A DNA stretch of 64,000 nucleotides from a bacterium BMS3Abin11. GTDB lineage: Bacteria; Pseudomonadota; Gammaproteobacteria; BMS3Bbin11. The stretch lies in NCBI GenBank assembly GCA_002897635.1, contig BDTD01000033.1:93103-157102 (forward strand), written 5' to 3'. The notes below the pieces were generated by a model, which searched no databases, had not been told where the DNA came from, and saw nothing but the letters and a program-made list of their open reading frames with translations. Numbering within the stretch: position 1 is the stretch's first letter; the number at the start of each line of letters is the position of its first letter. The translations under genes were made by a program, and so were the position numbers. This document shows, one piece after another, positions 36,700 to 46,121 of the stretch.

Positions 36700-38055
36700 T
36701 TGATAACAGGTAAATCTGACACCATAGCCGCCATTGCTACACCGCGTGGGAATGCGGGTGTGGGTGTTATCCGACTATCAGGTCCTGCCGTCCGTGATAT
36801 TCAGCGGCAACTGGTTGCTGTGCAACTGGAACCACGTAAGGCCACACTAGTAAAAATTTTTGATCAGCAGCAGCGTCTGATTGATCAGGTACTGCTGATA
36901 TTCTTTCCCTCACCAGACTCCTTCACCGGCGAAGATATTCTTGAGCTGCAGGGACACGGCGGGGTTGTGGTAATGGATATGTTGCTTGAGCATATTCTTT
37001 CTCTTGGATGTCGCCAGGCAAGGGCAGGCGAGTTCTCAGAACGTGCATTTTTAAACGGTAAGATTGACCTCACCCAGGCAGAAGCCATTGCTGACCTGAT
37101 CGAAGGACAGACCCGTTCTGCTGTGCGCGGCGCCATGCGCTCCCTGCAGGGTGATTTTTCTAAAGAGATCCACCATCTTCTTGAAGGCCTTATACATCTA
37201 CGAATGCTGGCAGAAGCCTGCCTGGATTTCCCGGATGAGGAGACAGATGAGGTTCCAGTTAAGGAATTTGAACAGAGACTTTTATCTGTGCGAGAAAAAA
37301 TCAAACATTTACTGGATTCTGCACACAACGGTAGTTTACTAAGGGATGGTTTTCACCTGGTGCTTGCAGGCCGGCCAAATGCAGGAAAATCAAGTTTGCT
37401 GAACGTGTTAACAAAAAATGATACTGCCATAGTCAACGAGCAGGCAGGCACTACACGGGACATCATCAGAGACCGAATAGACCTTGATGGGATTGTGATA
37501 GATGTCTCTGATACAGCGGGTCTAAGACAGACATCTGATTCGATAGAGACTGAAGGCATCAGGCGTGCAAAAAATGAACTGGAAAATGCAGATAGAGTAT
37601 TGCTGATAATTGATGAAGCAGATTATTCAGAGGCAGCCAGGAATGAACTGTTGTCGTATGTCGAACATAATATACCGGTGACAATTATAAGAAATAAAAT
37701 TGACCTACAGAGCATAGAACCAGAAATAAAATATCGAGAACAATGGGTCGAGATTTTAATATCAATAAAGTCAGGAGCCGGCCTTGATTTGCTTTACAGG
37801 CACCTGAAAAAAATTACATCGTCAGAGGCCCTGAACGAAGGTATTTATACAGCCAGGCGCAGGCATATTGATGCCCTGCAAAAAGCAAATATTTCATTGC
37901 AAAATGCAGCCGAGCATTTATCAGTACCAGTAGAACTGGAGTTGCTTGCAGAAGACTGTCGACTGGCACAGAGTTCATTGAATGAAATCACCGGTGAATT
38001 TAGCAGTGAAGACCTGCTTGGAAGAATATTCAGCTCATTTTGTATTGGAAAATAG
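36700..38055 (+). CDS. mnmE: tRNA modification GTPase MnmE
   Basis: With MnmG, MnmE makes the cmnm5 modification at tRNA wobble uridine 34. The 451-residue protein has the tetrahydrofolate-binding N-domain (DTIAAIATPRGNAGVGVIRLSG), a helical domain, and an inserted G domain: GRPNAGKSSLLNVL, TTRD, DTAGLR and RNKID. It ends in the catalytic C-terminal CIGK. The start is TTG 36700, the only initiator giving the family N-terminus. mnmG is not in the window. It completes the rpmH-rnpA-yidD-yidC-mnmE series. Confidence 0.97.
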   Translation: MITGKSDTIAAIATPRGNAGVGVIRLSGPAVRDIQRQLVAVQLEPRKATLVKIFDQQQRLIDQVLLIFFPSPDSFTGEDILELQGHGGVVVMDMLLEHILSLGCRQARAGEFSERAFLNGKIDLTQAEAIADLIEGQTRSAVRGAMRSLQGDFSKEIHHLLEGLIHLRMLAEACLDFPDEETDEVPVKEFEQRLLSVREKIKHLLDSAHNGSLLRDGFHLVLAGRPNAGKSSLLNVLTKNDTAIVNEQAGTTRDIIRDRIDLDGIVIDVSDTAGLRQTSDSIETEGIRRAKNELENADRVLLIIDEADYSEAARNELLSYVEHNIPVTIIRNKIDLQSIEPEIKYREQWVEILISIKSGAGLDLLYRHLKKITSSEALNEGIYTARRRHIDALQKANISLQNAAEHLSVPVELELLAEDCRLAQSSLNEITGEFSSEDLLGRIFSSFCIGK

Positions 38056-38080
38056 ATAATACCCCACAACAAAGACTAAA

Positions 38081-38220
38081 GGGGTGAAAAGCAGGGGAAA
38101 GAGGTAAGGTTAAAGGGGAAAGGAAAGTCAAAACCTGGGTGGTGCAAACGAGATGGAATGGAATTTTCTGTAGGTGCGAATTCATTCGCACAAACCATGT
38201 CCGAATGAATTCGAACCTAC
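38081..38220. repeat. Polypurine plus inverted REP-like pair
   Basis: 38081-38135 is purine-rich (GGGGTGAAAAGCAGGGG, then AAAGGGGAAAGGAAAGTC). It leads through AAAACCTGGGTGG to two REP-like 22-mers in opposite orientation (38170-38191 and 38199-38220), separated by seven bases. The first 110 bases match the reverse complement of 19414-19510. The block sits between convergent mnmE and the kinase-like gene. Confidence 0.7.
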
Positions 38221-38438
38221 AATGTGCTTTTGATCCTGGTGCCTATCTTTGATCCCGTTCAGGCTTGCCGTGAAGCGGAGGATGAGCTGGCGAGTTTCAC
38301 ACCCCGCAGGCTCGATTGAGCATCGCAGGGAACCCGTAGAGCAAGCAAAGATAAAGTGACCCGTCCCCATGGAGGACGAAAAAGGAAAAGGCACTTACAC
38401 AGCAAGAGGAAAAAAATGATTAACCAATATTGAAAACA
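38221..38438. other. Unassigned convergent spacer
   Basis: No gene is supported. The stretch has a G+C-rich middle (around 38255-38340, including ATCCCGTTCAGGCTTGCCG and CACACCCCGCAGGCTCG) flanked by short complementary words (TATCTTTG and CAAAGATA near 38243 and 38346). It could therefore be a decayed repeat or element end. No terminator with a clear T run is visible. Confidence 0.35.
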
Positions 38439-39131
38439 CTATTTCTTACTCGGAAAAAGATTCCTTGTAACAAACCGTACCGATCTTCCCATTTTTCTTC
38501 CTGCCCGTTCAACCATTGATCGAGGGTGCTCAAGTCGTTTGAATTCATCTTTAGTCAATAGTTGCGGCGCAAGACGTTTTTTGAGTTTTAAGACCGCACC
38601 ATAATCGGCCTCGACGAATTGCTCGAAAACCCAGCGGCCGATAAAGTTCCAGTGACTACTCTGGTGGATGCTGGCAACAAAATCAACCAGCCAGGGCTGA
38701 TGGTCGTCAGTGACCAGGGTATTTCCAGCGCTGCGAAGATCGCAATGGGCCACCCCTTTTTCGTGGATATCATCAAGCACCGCAATCATGCGTTCAAAAA
38801 AGTCATCGCCCAGCACCCCTTTTTGTATTTGACTGGCGGGTGAACAGCGAATAGATCCAATAAGAAAGGCATGTCGATTATAGACATGATACAGGCGTGG
38901 TACACCTGTAACAGCATCGAGCTTTTTCAGGGCGCGTACCTCTCGAATGACCAGTAAGGGTGCCAGTAAACGCCTGAACCAGGTGTCGCTATGTGTATAA
39001 TCTTTTAGTACAGCTTCGTCACCCCCAATATTTATCTGCAGCACATCAGGCCTGGAACCATGTGCTTTACGATGGGTGACCGTGGCATGCTGTCGAATTT
39101 CCTCAAGAGGAATAGAAGGCCAGTCAGTCAT
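38439..39131 (-). CDS. Lipopolysaccharide-kinase/RIO-like kinase protein
   Basis: The 230-residue protein looks like a small kinase of the InaA/LPS core kinase type. HEKGVAHCDLRSAGNTLV (catalytic-loop HxDLxxxN) is followed by PWLVDFVAS in the position of the DFG metal-binding motif, and a basic C-terminus follows (RKMGRSVRFVTRN). An N-terminal glycine-rich loop is not obvious; GGDEAVLKDYTHS contains a plausible ATP-binding lysine. The start ATG 39131 overlaps the end of waaF by 8 bases; an in-frame start at 39158 is possible. Position behind a heptosyltransferase gene suggests phosphorylation of a core sugar, which is inference. Confidence 0.7.
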   Translation of the reverse strand: MTDWPSIPLEEIRQHATVTHRKAHGSRPDVLQINIGGDEAVLKDYTHSDTWFRRLLAPLLVIREVRALKKLDAVTGVPRLYHVYNRHAFLIGSIRCSPASQIQKGVLGDDFFERMIAVLDDIHEKGVAHCDLRSAGNTLVTDDHQPWLVDFVASIHQSSHWNFIGRWVFEQFVEADYGAVLKLKKRLAPQLLTKDEFKRLEHPRSMVERAGRKMGRSVRFVTRNLFPSKK

Positions 39132-40161
39132 TGCTTTCTTTTTCCAGTAATAAGTCAATTGCGTTACCCACTCTTTCCGGCTCCAGTTTATTCAGACAAT
39201 CGAGGTGGCCCAGAGGGCATTTCCGCTTGAAACAGGGCGAGCAGGAAAGACGCAGACTTAGAATTTCCACCTTGTTGGACAAGGGCGGCGTAAAGTCTGG
39301 ATCTGATGAACCATAGATGGCTACCAGGGGTTTATCCAGTGCGGCGGCAATATGCATAAGCCCGGAATCATTGGAGACGATAGCCGTTGCCCGAGACATT
39401 AAATCAATCACCTGACCCAGTTCTGTTTTACCGGCCAGATTTTTACAGCGGTCATTAGTCGAAGAAGTGATGCTGGCGCAGATATCAACATCTTTATCTG
39501 AACCCAGTAGCCAGACCCGCCAGCCCTGATCAAGACGGTCATTTGCAAGTGTTGCCAGGTGGCGGGCGGGCCACTGCTTTGCCGGGCCAAATTCGGCACC
39601 GGGGCACAATGCAAGAACAGGAGTATGAGTATCAGCCAGGTTTAGTGTGTCGAGGCTGGCAGAAATATCGAGTTCATTGGTTGCTAAACGCGGTAAGGGT
39701 ATGTTCTCTGGCAGCGTTTGTCTGGCAGGAAGCCCCAACGATGTAAATCGCATGACTGTTTTGGGTAAGGTATCGGTGTTTAGTTTACGAGCGTCGTTGA
39801 CCAGGCCATAGCGCATCTCTCCGACAAAGCCCGTACGAAGAGGAATGCGTGCCCAGTATGGAACCAGCGCAGACTTCATTGAATTCGGTAAAATGACTGC
39901 CTGGTCATAGTGGCGGCCGCGCAGTGATTTCCCCAGTAGATAGCGTTGGCGGAGACCTGCTTCACCGTGCTGAAACGGAGACCTTATTGCCTCAGATACT
40001 TCAGGCATATGCACAAGCAGGGGCAGTGACCAGCCAGGAGCCAGGACATCAATGCAGCAATCAGGATTATTCTGTTTTAGCAGCATGAAAAGAGATTGTG
40101 CCATCATCATGTCGCCAATCCAGGACGGCCCGATGACAAGAATCCGATATGGGGTACTCAC
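39124..40161 (-). CDS. waaF: ADP-heptose:LPS heptosyltransferase II
   Basis: This glycosyltransferase of family 9 adds the second heptose to the LPS inner core. The product begins VSTPYRILVIGPSWIGDMMMAQSLF, the family start, and has VILPNSMKSALVPYWARIPLRTGF, ALCPGAEFGPAKQWP and IVSNDSGLMHIAAALDKPLVAIYGSSDPDFTPP, the donor-binding motifs. The start is GTG 40161 with TAGGA about 9 bases upstream; the longer frame to 40278 would add 39 unrelated residues overlapping the zinc-finger gene. Gene order ilvE, zinc finger, waaF, kinase-like on one strand suggests an operon. Confidence 0.92.
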   Translation of the reverse strand: MSTPYRILVIGPSWIGDMMMAQSLFMLLKQNNPDCCIDVLAPGWSLPLLVHMPEVSEAIRSPFQHGEAGLRQRYLLGKSLRGRHYDQAVILPNSMKSALVPYWARIPLRTGFVGEMRYGLVNDARKLNTDTLPKTVMRFTSLGLPARQTLPENIPLPRLATNELDISASLDTLNLADTHTPVLALCPGAEFGPAKQWPARHLATLANDRLDQGWRVWLLGSDKDVDICASITSSTNDRCKNLAGKTELGQVIDLMSRATAIVSNDSGLMHIAAALDKPLVAIYGSSDPDFTPPLSNKVEILSLRLSCSPCFKRKCPLGHLDCLNKLEPERVGNAIDLLLEKESND

Positions 40162-40181
40162 GCAGACGAGTCCTAACGAAT

Positions 40182-40394
40182 TTATTCGTCCTGCAGGATA
40201 TAGACCGTGCTGCAATAAGGGCAGGTGGCCGTGCCCTCCTCGTCCAGCCTCAGAAAAACACGGGGGTGTGCATTCCACTGGCTGGCGCTGGGTAGCGGAC
40301 AGGACAAAGGCAGGTCATTCCTGGTGATGGGATGAACTCGTGCGGAAGGTTCTTTTGCTGCGGTGTTCGCCTGTTCACTAGTAAAGTTCTGCAT
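40182..40394 (-). CDS. Small zinc-finger protein (zf-CHCC family)
   Basis: The 70-residue protein ends in a compact zinc-ribbon-like motif: HPRVFLRLDEEGTATCPYCSTVYIL, with one His and the Cys pair CPYC, plus an upstream Cys in LSCPLPS. This matches the zf-CHCC domain (PF10276), found in mitochondrial complex I subunit NDUFS6 and in short bacterial proteins. Between ilvE and waaF it is a common gammaproteobacterial arrangement. Its role in bacteria is not known. A ribosome-binding site (CAGGAGAAAAA) precedes the ATG. Confidence 0.85.
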   Translation of the reverse strand: MQNFTSEQANTAAKEPSARVHPITRNDLPLSCPLPSASQWNAHPRVFLRLDEEGTATCPYCSTVYILQDE

Positions 40395-40418
40395 AGTTTT
40401 TCTCCTGCTTTAGGGCCC

Positions 40419-41345
40419 CTAATCGTAGATCCGGGTTAGCCATTCATCGTGGCCATCTCGACGGCCATGTATCTGATCAAAGTACATGGCCTGAAGTTTT
40501 GTCGTTATGGGGCCCCTGCTGCCATCACCGATCTGCCGGTTATCAAGCTCTCGGATTGGAGTAACCTCCGCTGCAGAGCCGGTAAAAAATGCCTCATCGG
40601 CGATATAGACTTCGTCGCGGGTGATGCGCTTTTCGATCAACTTGTGGTCCAGCTCATTAATGAAATGAATTATGGTATCGCGAGTAATACCCTCTAGCGC
40701 GGAAGTCAGCTCCGGGGTATAGATGATATTGTCCCGAACGATGAAGATATTTTCACCGCTGCCTTCAGCAACAAATCCTTCTGTGTCAAGCAGCAGGGCT
40801 TCATCATAACCATTAGCGCGAACCTCTTGCAGCGCAAGTATCGAATTGATGTAATTTCCATTCGACTTTGCCTTGCACATAGTGATGTTGACATGGTGGC
40901 GGGTAAAGGACGATGTGTGTATGCGTATACCCTTCTCCATCACTTCCTCACCAAAATAGGAGCCCCAGTCCCAGGCCGCGATGATGGTGTGGGTTTTAAG
41001 GTTGTCTGCGCGCAGCCCCATGCCTTCCGCGCCATAGAAACACATTGGCCTCAGGTAGGCATTCTTAAGGCCAGCCTCACGTACCACCGTGCACTGGGCG
41101 TCATTTAGTTCCTGCTTGCTGAAAGGAATGTCCATTTTCAGGATATGCGCGGACCGGAACAGTCGGTTAGTGTGATCCTGCAGGCGGAATATAGCCGCGC
41201 CCCCCTCTGCATCGTAGGCGCGAACGCCTTCGAAAACACCCAGTCCGTAATGCAGGGTGTGGGTCAAAACGTGGGTAGTGGCTTCACGCCAGGGAACCAG
41301 TTGACCGTCATACCAGATGAAACCGTCACGGTCAGCCATCGACAT
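40419..41345 (-). CDS. ilvE: Branched-chain amino acid aminotransferase
   Basis: IlvE performs the last transamination in valine, leucine and isoleucine synthesis. The 308-residue fold-type IV PLP enzyme has FIWYDGQLVPWREATTHVL near its start, LHYGLGVFEGVRAY, the PLP-lysine segment CKAKSNGNYINSILALQEV, and GFVAEGSGENIFIV, followed by TSALEGITRDTI. All are hallmarks of IlvE. ATG 41345 follows an AGGAGA ribosome-binding site at good spacing. It lies 23 bases downstream of glnE. Confidence 0.95.
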   Translation of the reverse strand: MSMADRDGFIWYDGQLVPWREATTHVLTHTLHYGLGVFEGVRAYDAEGGAAIFRLQDHTNRLFRSAHILKMDIPFSKQELNDAQCTVVREAGLKNAYLRPMCFYGAEGMGLRADNLKTHTIIAAWDWGSYFGEEVMEKGIRIHTSSFTRHHVNITMCKAKSNGNYINSILALQEVRANGYDEALLLDTEGFVAEGSGENIFIVRDNIIYTPELTSALEGITRDTIIHFINELDHKLIEKRITRDEVYIADEAFFTGSAAEVTPIRELDNRQIGDGSRGPITTKLQAMYFDQIHGRRDGHDEWLTRIYD

Positions 41346-41368
41346 TATTGTATCTCCTGTAGGATTGT

Positions 41369-44266
41369 TTATTGCTTTCCAGAAAGCAGTGTGTTCCAGA
41401 TTTCTGTTACCTGCCGAGACAGAGTATTTGCTGCCACAGCAGGTATCATTGCTTGTTGTTCATTTAACTTCAACTGATAGCTTTTCTCCAGCCAGCTTGA
41501 AAAAGCACCGGTCAAAACCCGGTGAGTTTCCGGCGCCAGCAGTTCAAGATTCTTAAGCACATCAAGCAGCACCATTGTTTCCGTGTGCATAACCAGCTGT
41601 GGATACTCACGGGCCCAGCGCAGAACCATATATTGCACCATAAATTCGATGTCAACAATACCTCCATGGCCCTGTTTAAGGTCAAATTTATTGCTATCAA
41701 GCGTATTTTTTGCCTGACGCATCTTTTCACGCATGCTGACAATATCAGTTCGTAGTTTTTCTTCATCTCGCCAGCGACAAAGAATCTCCTTTCGCAGGGT
41801 GTTAAAAGTTTCTGCAAGCGCCGGATCACCGGCAATGACACGCGCCCTGACCAGGGCCTGGTGCTCCCAGGTCCAGGCGTCCTCTCTCTGATAGTGTTGT
41901 AGTCGGCCGATGCTTGTGACCAACGGCCCGGAATTTCCACTTGGCCGCAGGCGCATGTCTATTTTGTACATTCGGCCTGCCGGTGTGAGAATCGACATTA
42001 TATGAACCAGGCGTTGGCCGATTCGTGCGAAAAACTGTGCGGCAAAAACCTTTCTTGGTCCCGATGTTTTTACTGAATCAGCAATATTGGCAGAAACAAA
42101 GACCAGATCCAGATCTGAACCAAAACCAAGTTCCCGACTGCCCAGTTTGCCATAGGCGATGATGCAGAAAGGAACTTTAGCTGGGTTACCATTCTCCAGC
42201 GTGCCGTGATTAGCAATTATGCCCCGTATGCTCAGTCTCAGGCTTTCTCTAGTGCAGGCCTCAGCAATCGCAGACAAGGCTCTACCCGTCTCACTTGCAG
42301 TAAGCCTGGCAGATATGTCCAGTAAGGCCACAGCAAGGAGCTTGCTGTGGTTAAATTCCCTGAGTAAGCCCATCTGCAACTCCAGGTCACCCTGTGCAGT
42401 AGCCTCTAATCGCTTCCTAAGATCGGCAGATAATGCCACACAGGTAAAATCGCCAAGCGAATAACCGGTAAGCAGATCATCAAGCAGGACTGGATAACGC
42501 TGAATTAATACTGAAGCATAGGGGCTGGCAGCAGTAAGACGGATTAGCTGGTGTCGTACCGCCTCATTATCCAGTAATAAGGAGAGATAGACAGGACGCC
42601 TGACGATTGAAGTAAGCAGGTCGAAGCAACGAAAAATGGTTTCATCGGAATCCGTAGCGACATGGCCCACCTCATAGAGTAAAACTGGTAGTAGACGATC
42701 GAGTCGACGCCTTGCCGATGTACTGAGGCTGCTATAGAGGGAGCTGCAACGAAATGCCCGCAGGCGGGAAAACAGTGCGTCAGGTTTTTTATAATGATTA
42801 TCTATTAATATTTGACAGGCTGTTTCCTCATTAAGTTCGTTACCCCACAAGTGGGCCAGGCTACGTGTTGGCGGGCTAGCTTCCGGGTCTGCTGTAGAGA
42901 TGAAAAGTGCATGAAAAATTTTATGGATAGCCTGCATGTGATTCTGCAAGTGACGGTGAAAGGTCGACCAGTCGGTATAGCCCATAGTGAAGGCAAGGAT
43001 AAGCCGCTGCGGTGATTTTTTGGGCAGGTTATGGGTTTGTTGGTCGGTATACATCTGCAGACGATTTTCACAGCGTCGTAAAAATGCATAGCCATTAGTT
43101 AGAGTGTTAAATTCTTCAGTTGAGATCAGAGCAGAGGCGTGAAGATGGCCGAGAACTGGTAGCAGACTTTGCTGCTGCAGATGTGGGTCTCTGCCCCCGC
43201 GAATTAGCTGATGGGCCTGAGCGATAAACTCAACCTCACGGATACCGCCAAGGCCAAGTTTTATGTTGCGGTGCATCATCTTTTTGCGCTGCAGTTCGCG
43301 TTCTATCATTTCTTTCATATCACGGATTGATTCAATTGCAGAAAAGTCCAGATACTTGCGGTAGATGAAGGGGCGAAGGCTGTCTAAAAGCTGCAGACCT
43401 TTTTCCCGGTCACCGGCAACCACTCTGGCCTTGATATAGGCATATCGCTCCCAGTCTCTGCCGTGCAATTGGTAGTAATTATCCATGGCATTAAATGACA
43501 GACATAAGGGGCCGCTGTCACCGTTAGGCCGTAAACGTGTGTCGACACGATAGACAAAACCATCGGCAGTCTGTGTTGTCAGCAGCTTTATGAATAACTT
43601 TGCCTGCCGGGTAAAAAACTCCTGGTTTGAAAGCGGCCTTTTGGCAGAACTCTGGCCTTTTTCCGGGAAACAGAAAATCAGATCGACATCGGAAGAAAAA
43701 TTAAGCTCACCGCCACCCAGTTTGCCCATGCCGAGAATAATCAGCTGTTGAGCTTCGCCGGATTCAGAGCCGATGGGTGTACCATACCGAGCTGCAGTCA
43801 GATCGTATGTCCGTGCTAGTGCTGCTGAAAGGAGGGCTGTTGCAGAGTTCGTCAGGCTGGACATCACATCGTTGAGTGCAGTCCAGCCGGCAAGGTCGCG
43901 AAAGGCAATATGCAGCATTGCCTGATTGCGTGCGTAGCGCAGGCAGCGCATCATTTCCAGCTCATCCTCGGTGGCTGCAAGAGAGGTCTTGATGGTAGAC
44001 AACAGCTTGTCTGTATCCAGTGGCATAAACAGGCTGCCGCTATCTATCAGTTCAGTTAAATATGCCGGGTCTCTGCGGATAAGGCTGACAACAAACGGGC
44101 TACTGCAGAGTACCGCTGGTAAGGCACCGAGCCAGTCTATGGTGTTAGCTGATGCGTCAGGTAATTGATCGACGATTTCATCAAAGATGATAGCGACTTC
44201 TTGCTGAAGCTCGCCGGGTAGCTGAAGGAGCTGTTTATTGAAGTGATTGATTGAATCCTGATTCAT
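41369..44266 (-). CDS. glnE: Bifunctional glutamine synthetase adenylyltransferase/adenylyl-removing enzyme
   Basis: GlnE adenylylates and deadenylylates glutamine synthetase in response to PII and glutamine. The 965-residue protein has two nucleotidyltransferase domains with intact metal sites: LGMGKLGGGELNFSSDVDLIF in the N-terminal, deadenylylating half, and IAYGKLGSRELGFGSDLDLVFV in the C-terminal, adenylylating half. The recurrent R-rich RVDTRLRPNGDSGPL and KIDMRLRPSGNSGPL segments follow each. E. coli GlnE has 946 residues. It is upstream of ilvE on the same strand. AAGGA lies just before its ATG. Confidence 0.96.
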   Translation of the reverse strand: MNQDSINHFNKQLLQLPGELQQEVAIIFDEIVDQLPDASANTIDWLGALPAVLCSSPFVVSLIRRDPAYLTELIDSGSLFMPLDTDKLLSTIKTSLAATEDELEMMRCLRYARNQAMLHIAFRDLAGWTALNDVMSSLTNSATALLSAALARTYDLTAARYGTPIGSESGEAQQLIILGMGKLGGGELNFSSDVDLIFCFPEKGQSSAKRPLSNQEFFTRQAKLFIKLLTTQTADGFVYRVDTRLRPNGDSGPLCLSFNAMDNYYQLHGRDWERYAYIKARVVAGDREKGLQLLDSLRPFIYRKYLDFSAIESIRDMKEMIERELQRKKMMHRNIKLGLGGIREVEFIAQAHQLIRGGRDPHLQQQSLLPVLGHLHASALISTEEFNTLTNGYAFLRRCENRLQMYTDQQTHNLPKKSPQRLILAFTMGYTDWSTFHRHLQNHMQAIHKIFHALFISTADPEASPPTRSLAHLWGNELNEETACQILIDNHYKKPDALFSRLRAFRCSSLYSSLSTSARRRLDRLLPVLLYEVGHVATDSDETIFRCFDLLTSIVRRPVYLSLLLDNEAVRHQLIRLTAASPYASVLIQRYPVLLDDLLTGYSLGDFTCVALSADLRKRLEATAQGDLELQMGLLREFNHSKLLAVALLDISARLTASETGRALSAIAEACTRESLRLSIRGIIANHGTLENGNPAKVPFCIIAYGKLGSRELGFGSDLDLVFVSANIADSVKTSGPRKVFAAQFFARIGQRLVHIMSILTPAGRMYKIDMRLRPSGNSGPLVTSIGRLQHYQREDAWTWEHQALVRARVIAGDPALAETFNTLRKEILCRWRDEEKLRTDIVSMREKMRQAKNTLDSNKFDLKQGHGGIVDIEFMVQYMVLRWAREYPQLVMHTETMVLLDVLKNLELLAPETHRVLTGAFSSWLEKSYQLKLNEQQAMIPAVAANTLSRQVTEIWNTLLSGKQ

Positions 44267-44510
44267 AGATTCCTTAAGTAAAGAGCCCTGTTAGAGGTGC
44301 CCTATAATATTACTATTCTGACTTGTGGGGATACAGGTTAAATTTAGGAAAATTGAAACTTGAATGAGGAATAAAATTACAAAGTGAATATAGATCGCTT
44401 CAGGAAACTGGAACCCTGAAATAGCGGCAGTGACCCGTTTGGTATCGCTGAGTTCGGCACCAACCTACGGCTATACCCACCGTTACCGGCAGGTACAACC
44501 GACAGAAAAA
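44267..44510. other. glnE upstream region with a decayed element end
   Basis: TTAGAGGTGCCCTATAA (44292-44308) resembles one terminus of the family 1 mobile elements without its partner. The remainder (44400-44500) is G+C-richer than its left part and forms no recognised RNA gene. glnE's promoter should lie at the left side. Confidence 0.4.
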
Positions 44511-45455
44511 CTACTCGGTCGATTTGCCGGGCTTTAAGATCACTGCGAGGGCGCGTCGATTTTTTGCTCGACCTTCAGCAGTATTGTTGTCCGCAACCGG
44601 GCGGGATTCTCCATAGCCTTTGATGCTTATGCGACCTGAAGCAATACCATAATCCTGAATAAACTTCTTTCCTACTGCTTCAGCACGGCGTTCTGACAAG
44701 CCCTGATTGTACACTTCAGTTCCGATAGAGTCGGTATGGCCTTCTACCGTCATACTTTTATCGGGGCTTTCTTTAAGCGTCCTGGCAATCATGTCAAACT
44801 GGGGTTTGTAGGTAGATTTTATATCCGCTTTATCAAAGTCAAACTGCACCAGCAACTCAAAGGTATCGGTCACCTCTTTCTTTTTTGGTATCGATTCTGG
44901 TTGAGGCGTTGCCTTGGCGGCTGTCGCTGTCCGTGGTTTCCTGAAATGCCAGTTTAAAGCAACAGTGACGCCATCATCATTATATGAAGTATCGCCTAAT
45001 TCATAGAAATGTTGATATCCTACCCTTAGCTCCAGGTTATTTGACAATGCCCCGGACACTCCAAACCCGACCTGAATCTGTTCAGTTTGATCTACTGTTG
45101 CATCGTTGATACTAAAGCTGCTCGCTCCTGCCGATATATATGGTTTCCAGTTTTTTTCACCAAAAAATCTGTAGCCATTAACTGAAACCTGGTCAGTATT
45201 GACATTATTGGAAAAATCGGTGCCAAGCGTAAGGTCTAAAGACCAACGATTATTAAACTGGTAGCCCAGGAATAAGCTACCGATTTTGGGGGTGTGGCCG
45301 GGGGATCTGGTTGGAACACCGATGACGCGCTCACTATCCAGCGCTAATGAGCTAATACCAAAACCAGCATAGACATTGCTGTCGCTTTCGGCGCGGGCTA
45401 CATTGATAAAAATACTCATGAATATGACAGATATAAAAATACCAAATTGTTTCAT
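44511..45455 (-). CDS. OmpA-family outer-membrane protein
   Basis: The 314-residue protein has a signal peptide (MKQFGIFISVIFMSIFINVARA), a roughly 170-residue N-terminal OmpA/OmpX-like beta-barrel with alternating aromatic strands (NVYAGFGISS, SLFLGYQFNNRWSLDLTLGT), a short proline/lysine linker (TPQPESIPKKK), and a C-terminal peptidoglycan-binding domain (LLVQFDFDKADI, MTVEGHTDSIGTEVYNQGLSERRAEAV, GYGESRPVADN). The LSERRAE arginine region that binds diaminopimelate is intact. It probably links outer membrane and peptidoglycan. It is a single gene with no clear partner. Confidence 0.9.
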   Translation of the reverse strand: MKQFGIFISVIFMSIFINVARAESDSNVYAGFGISSLALDSERVIGVPTRSPGHTPKIGSLFLGYQFNNRWSLDLTLGTDFSNNVNTDQVSVNGYRFFGEKNWKPYISAGASSFSINDATVDQTEQIQVGFGVSGALSNNLELRVGYQHFYELGDTSYNDDGVTVALNWHFRKPRTATAAKATPQPESIPKKKEVTDTFELLVQFDFDKADIKSTYKPQFDMIARTLKESPDKSMTVEGHTDSIGTEVYNQGLSERRAEAVGKKFIQDYGIASGRISIKGYGESRPVADNNTAEGRAKNRRALAVILKPGKSTE

Positions 45456-45569
45456 TACTTTGTTTACTCCCGTAATCGATTTAATCCCTTAATAACCTGT
45501 ACAGAGTGCATTTTCGTTGATTTGGGATATATTCACAATATATTTATCAGGCGGAGCCGCTGAGGATAA

Positions 45570-46121
45570 TTAAAGATTTTTTTTCAGGATGTTTGTCTGA
45601 AAACCATCAATACTTAGCTGGTTACTTTCCTCCCAGTAATCTTTTATACCGTCTTCGCCTCGGCTGCTTGCCCAGTTATTGAGTAAGTCACGGTCTTCAG
45701 AATAATCAAAAAAAGGTACACCCATCCCGCAGGAGGTTTGAACCAGGTCAATATCTACGTCGAATATCTGACGACTTCCTGGCATAGGCGGGAATAACGA
45801 ATAGAGCTCGCTCCATTCTTCATCTGCTAAAGTAATCTCCCGGACCTTGCCATAGAGACGAAGAATCATCGGGGTTCCAGAAAAGGAACAAAACATGATC
45901 GTTATGCGGTTGACTATCTGAGTGTGTGCGGAAGTTTCGTTACCACTACCTGTAACATTCAGCCAGACGACACGATTTTCATTTATTACGCGTAATGAAT
46001 CCATGCCCTTTGGTGAGATATTCACCCTGCCATTTTCTGCTGCAGTACCAACAAAAAATATTTTTTGATCTGCAATGAATGCAGACAATTTATCGGTTAT
46101 AGCCGGATATTGTTTAGCCAT
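45570..46121 (-). CDS. Pyridoxamine 5'-phosphate oxidase-family flavin-binding protein
   Basis: The 183-residue product has the split-barrel flavin fold: AFIADQKIFFVGTAAENGRVNISPKGMDSLRVI near the start and WLNVTGSGNETSAHTQIVNRITIMFCSF in the middle, typical of small PNPOx-like proteins. It ends with a family-specific C-terminal part (SCGMGVPFFDYSEDRDLLNNWA). The start at ATG 46121 (MAKQYPAITDKLSAFI) fits family length; an in-frame start at 46205 would add 28 unmatched residues. The substrate is unknown. It is probably an FMN or F420-type oxidoreductase of the general-stress kind. Confidence 0.75.
   Translation of the reverse strand: MAKQYPAITDKLSAFIADQKIFFVGTAAENGRVNISPKGMDSLRVINENRVVWLNVTGSGNETSAHTQIVNRITIMFCSFSGTPMILRLYGKVREITLADEEWSELYSLFPPMPGSRQIFDVDIDLVQTSCGMGVPFFDYSEDRDLLNNWASSRGEDGIKDYWEESNQLSIDGFQTNILKKNL

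Noticed and set aside
40162..40278. 39-residue N-terminal extension of WaaF
   Set aside because: It overlaps the zinc-finger gene and has no similarity to heptosyltransferases; GTG 40161 fits the family start.
44400..44510. tRNA or small-RNA gene upstream of glnE
   Set aside because: The G+C-rich stretch does not fold into a cloverleaf with the conserved T-loop, and no other RNA family is recognised.
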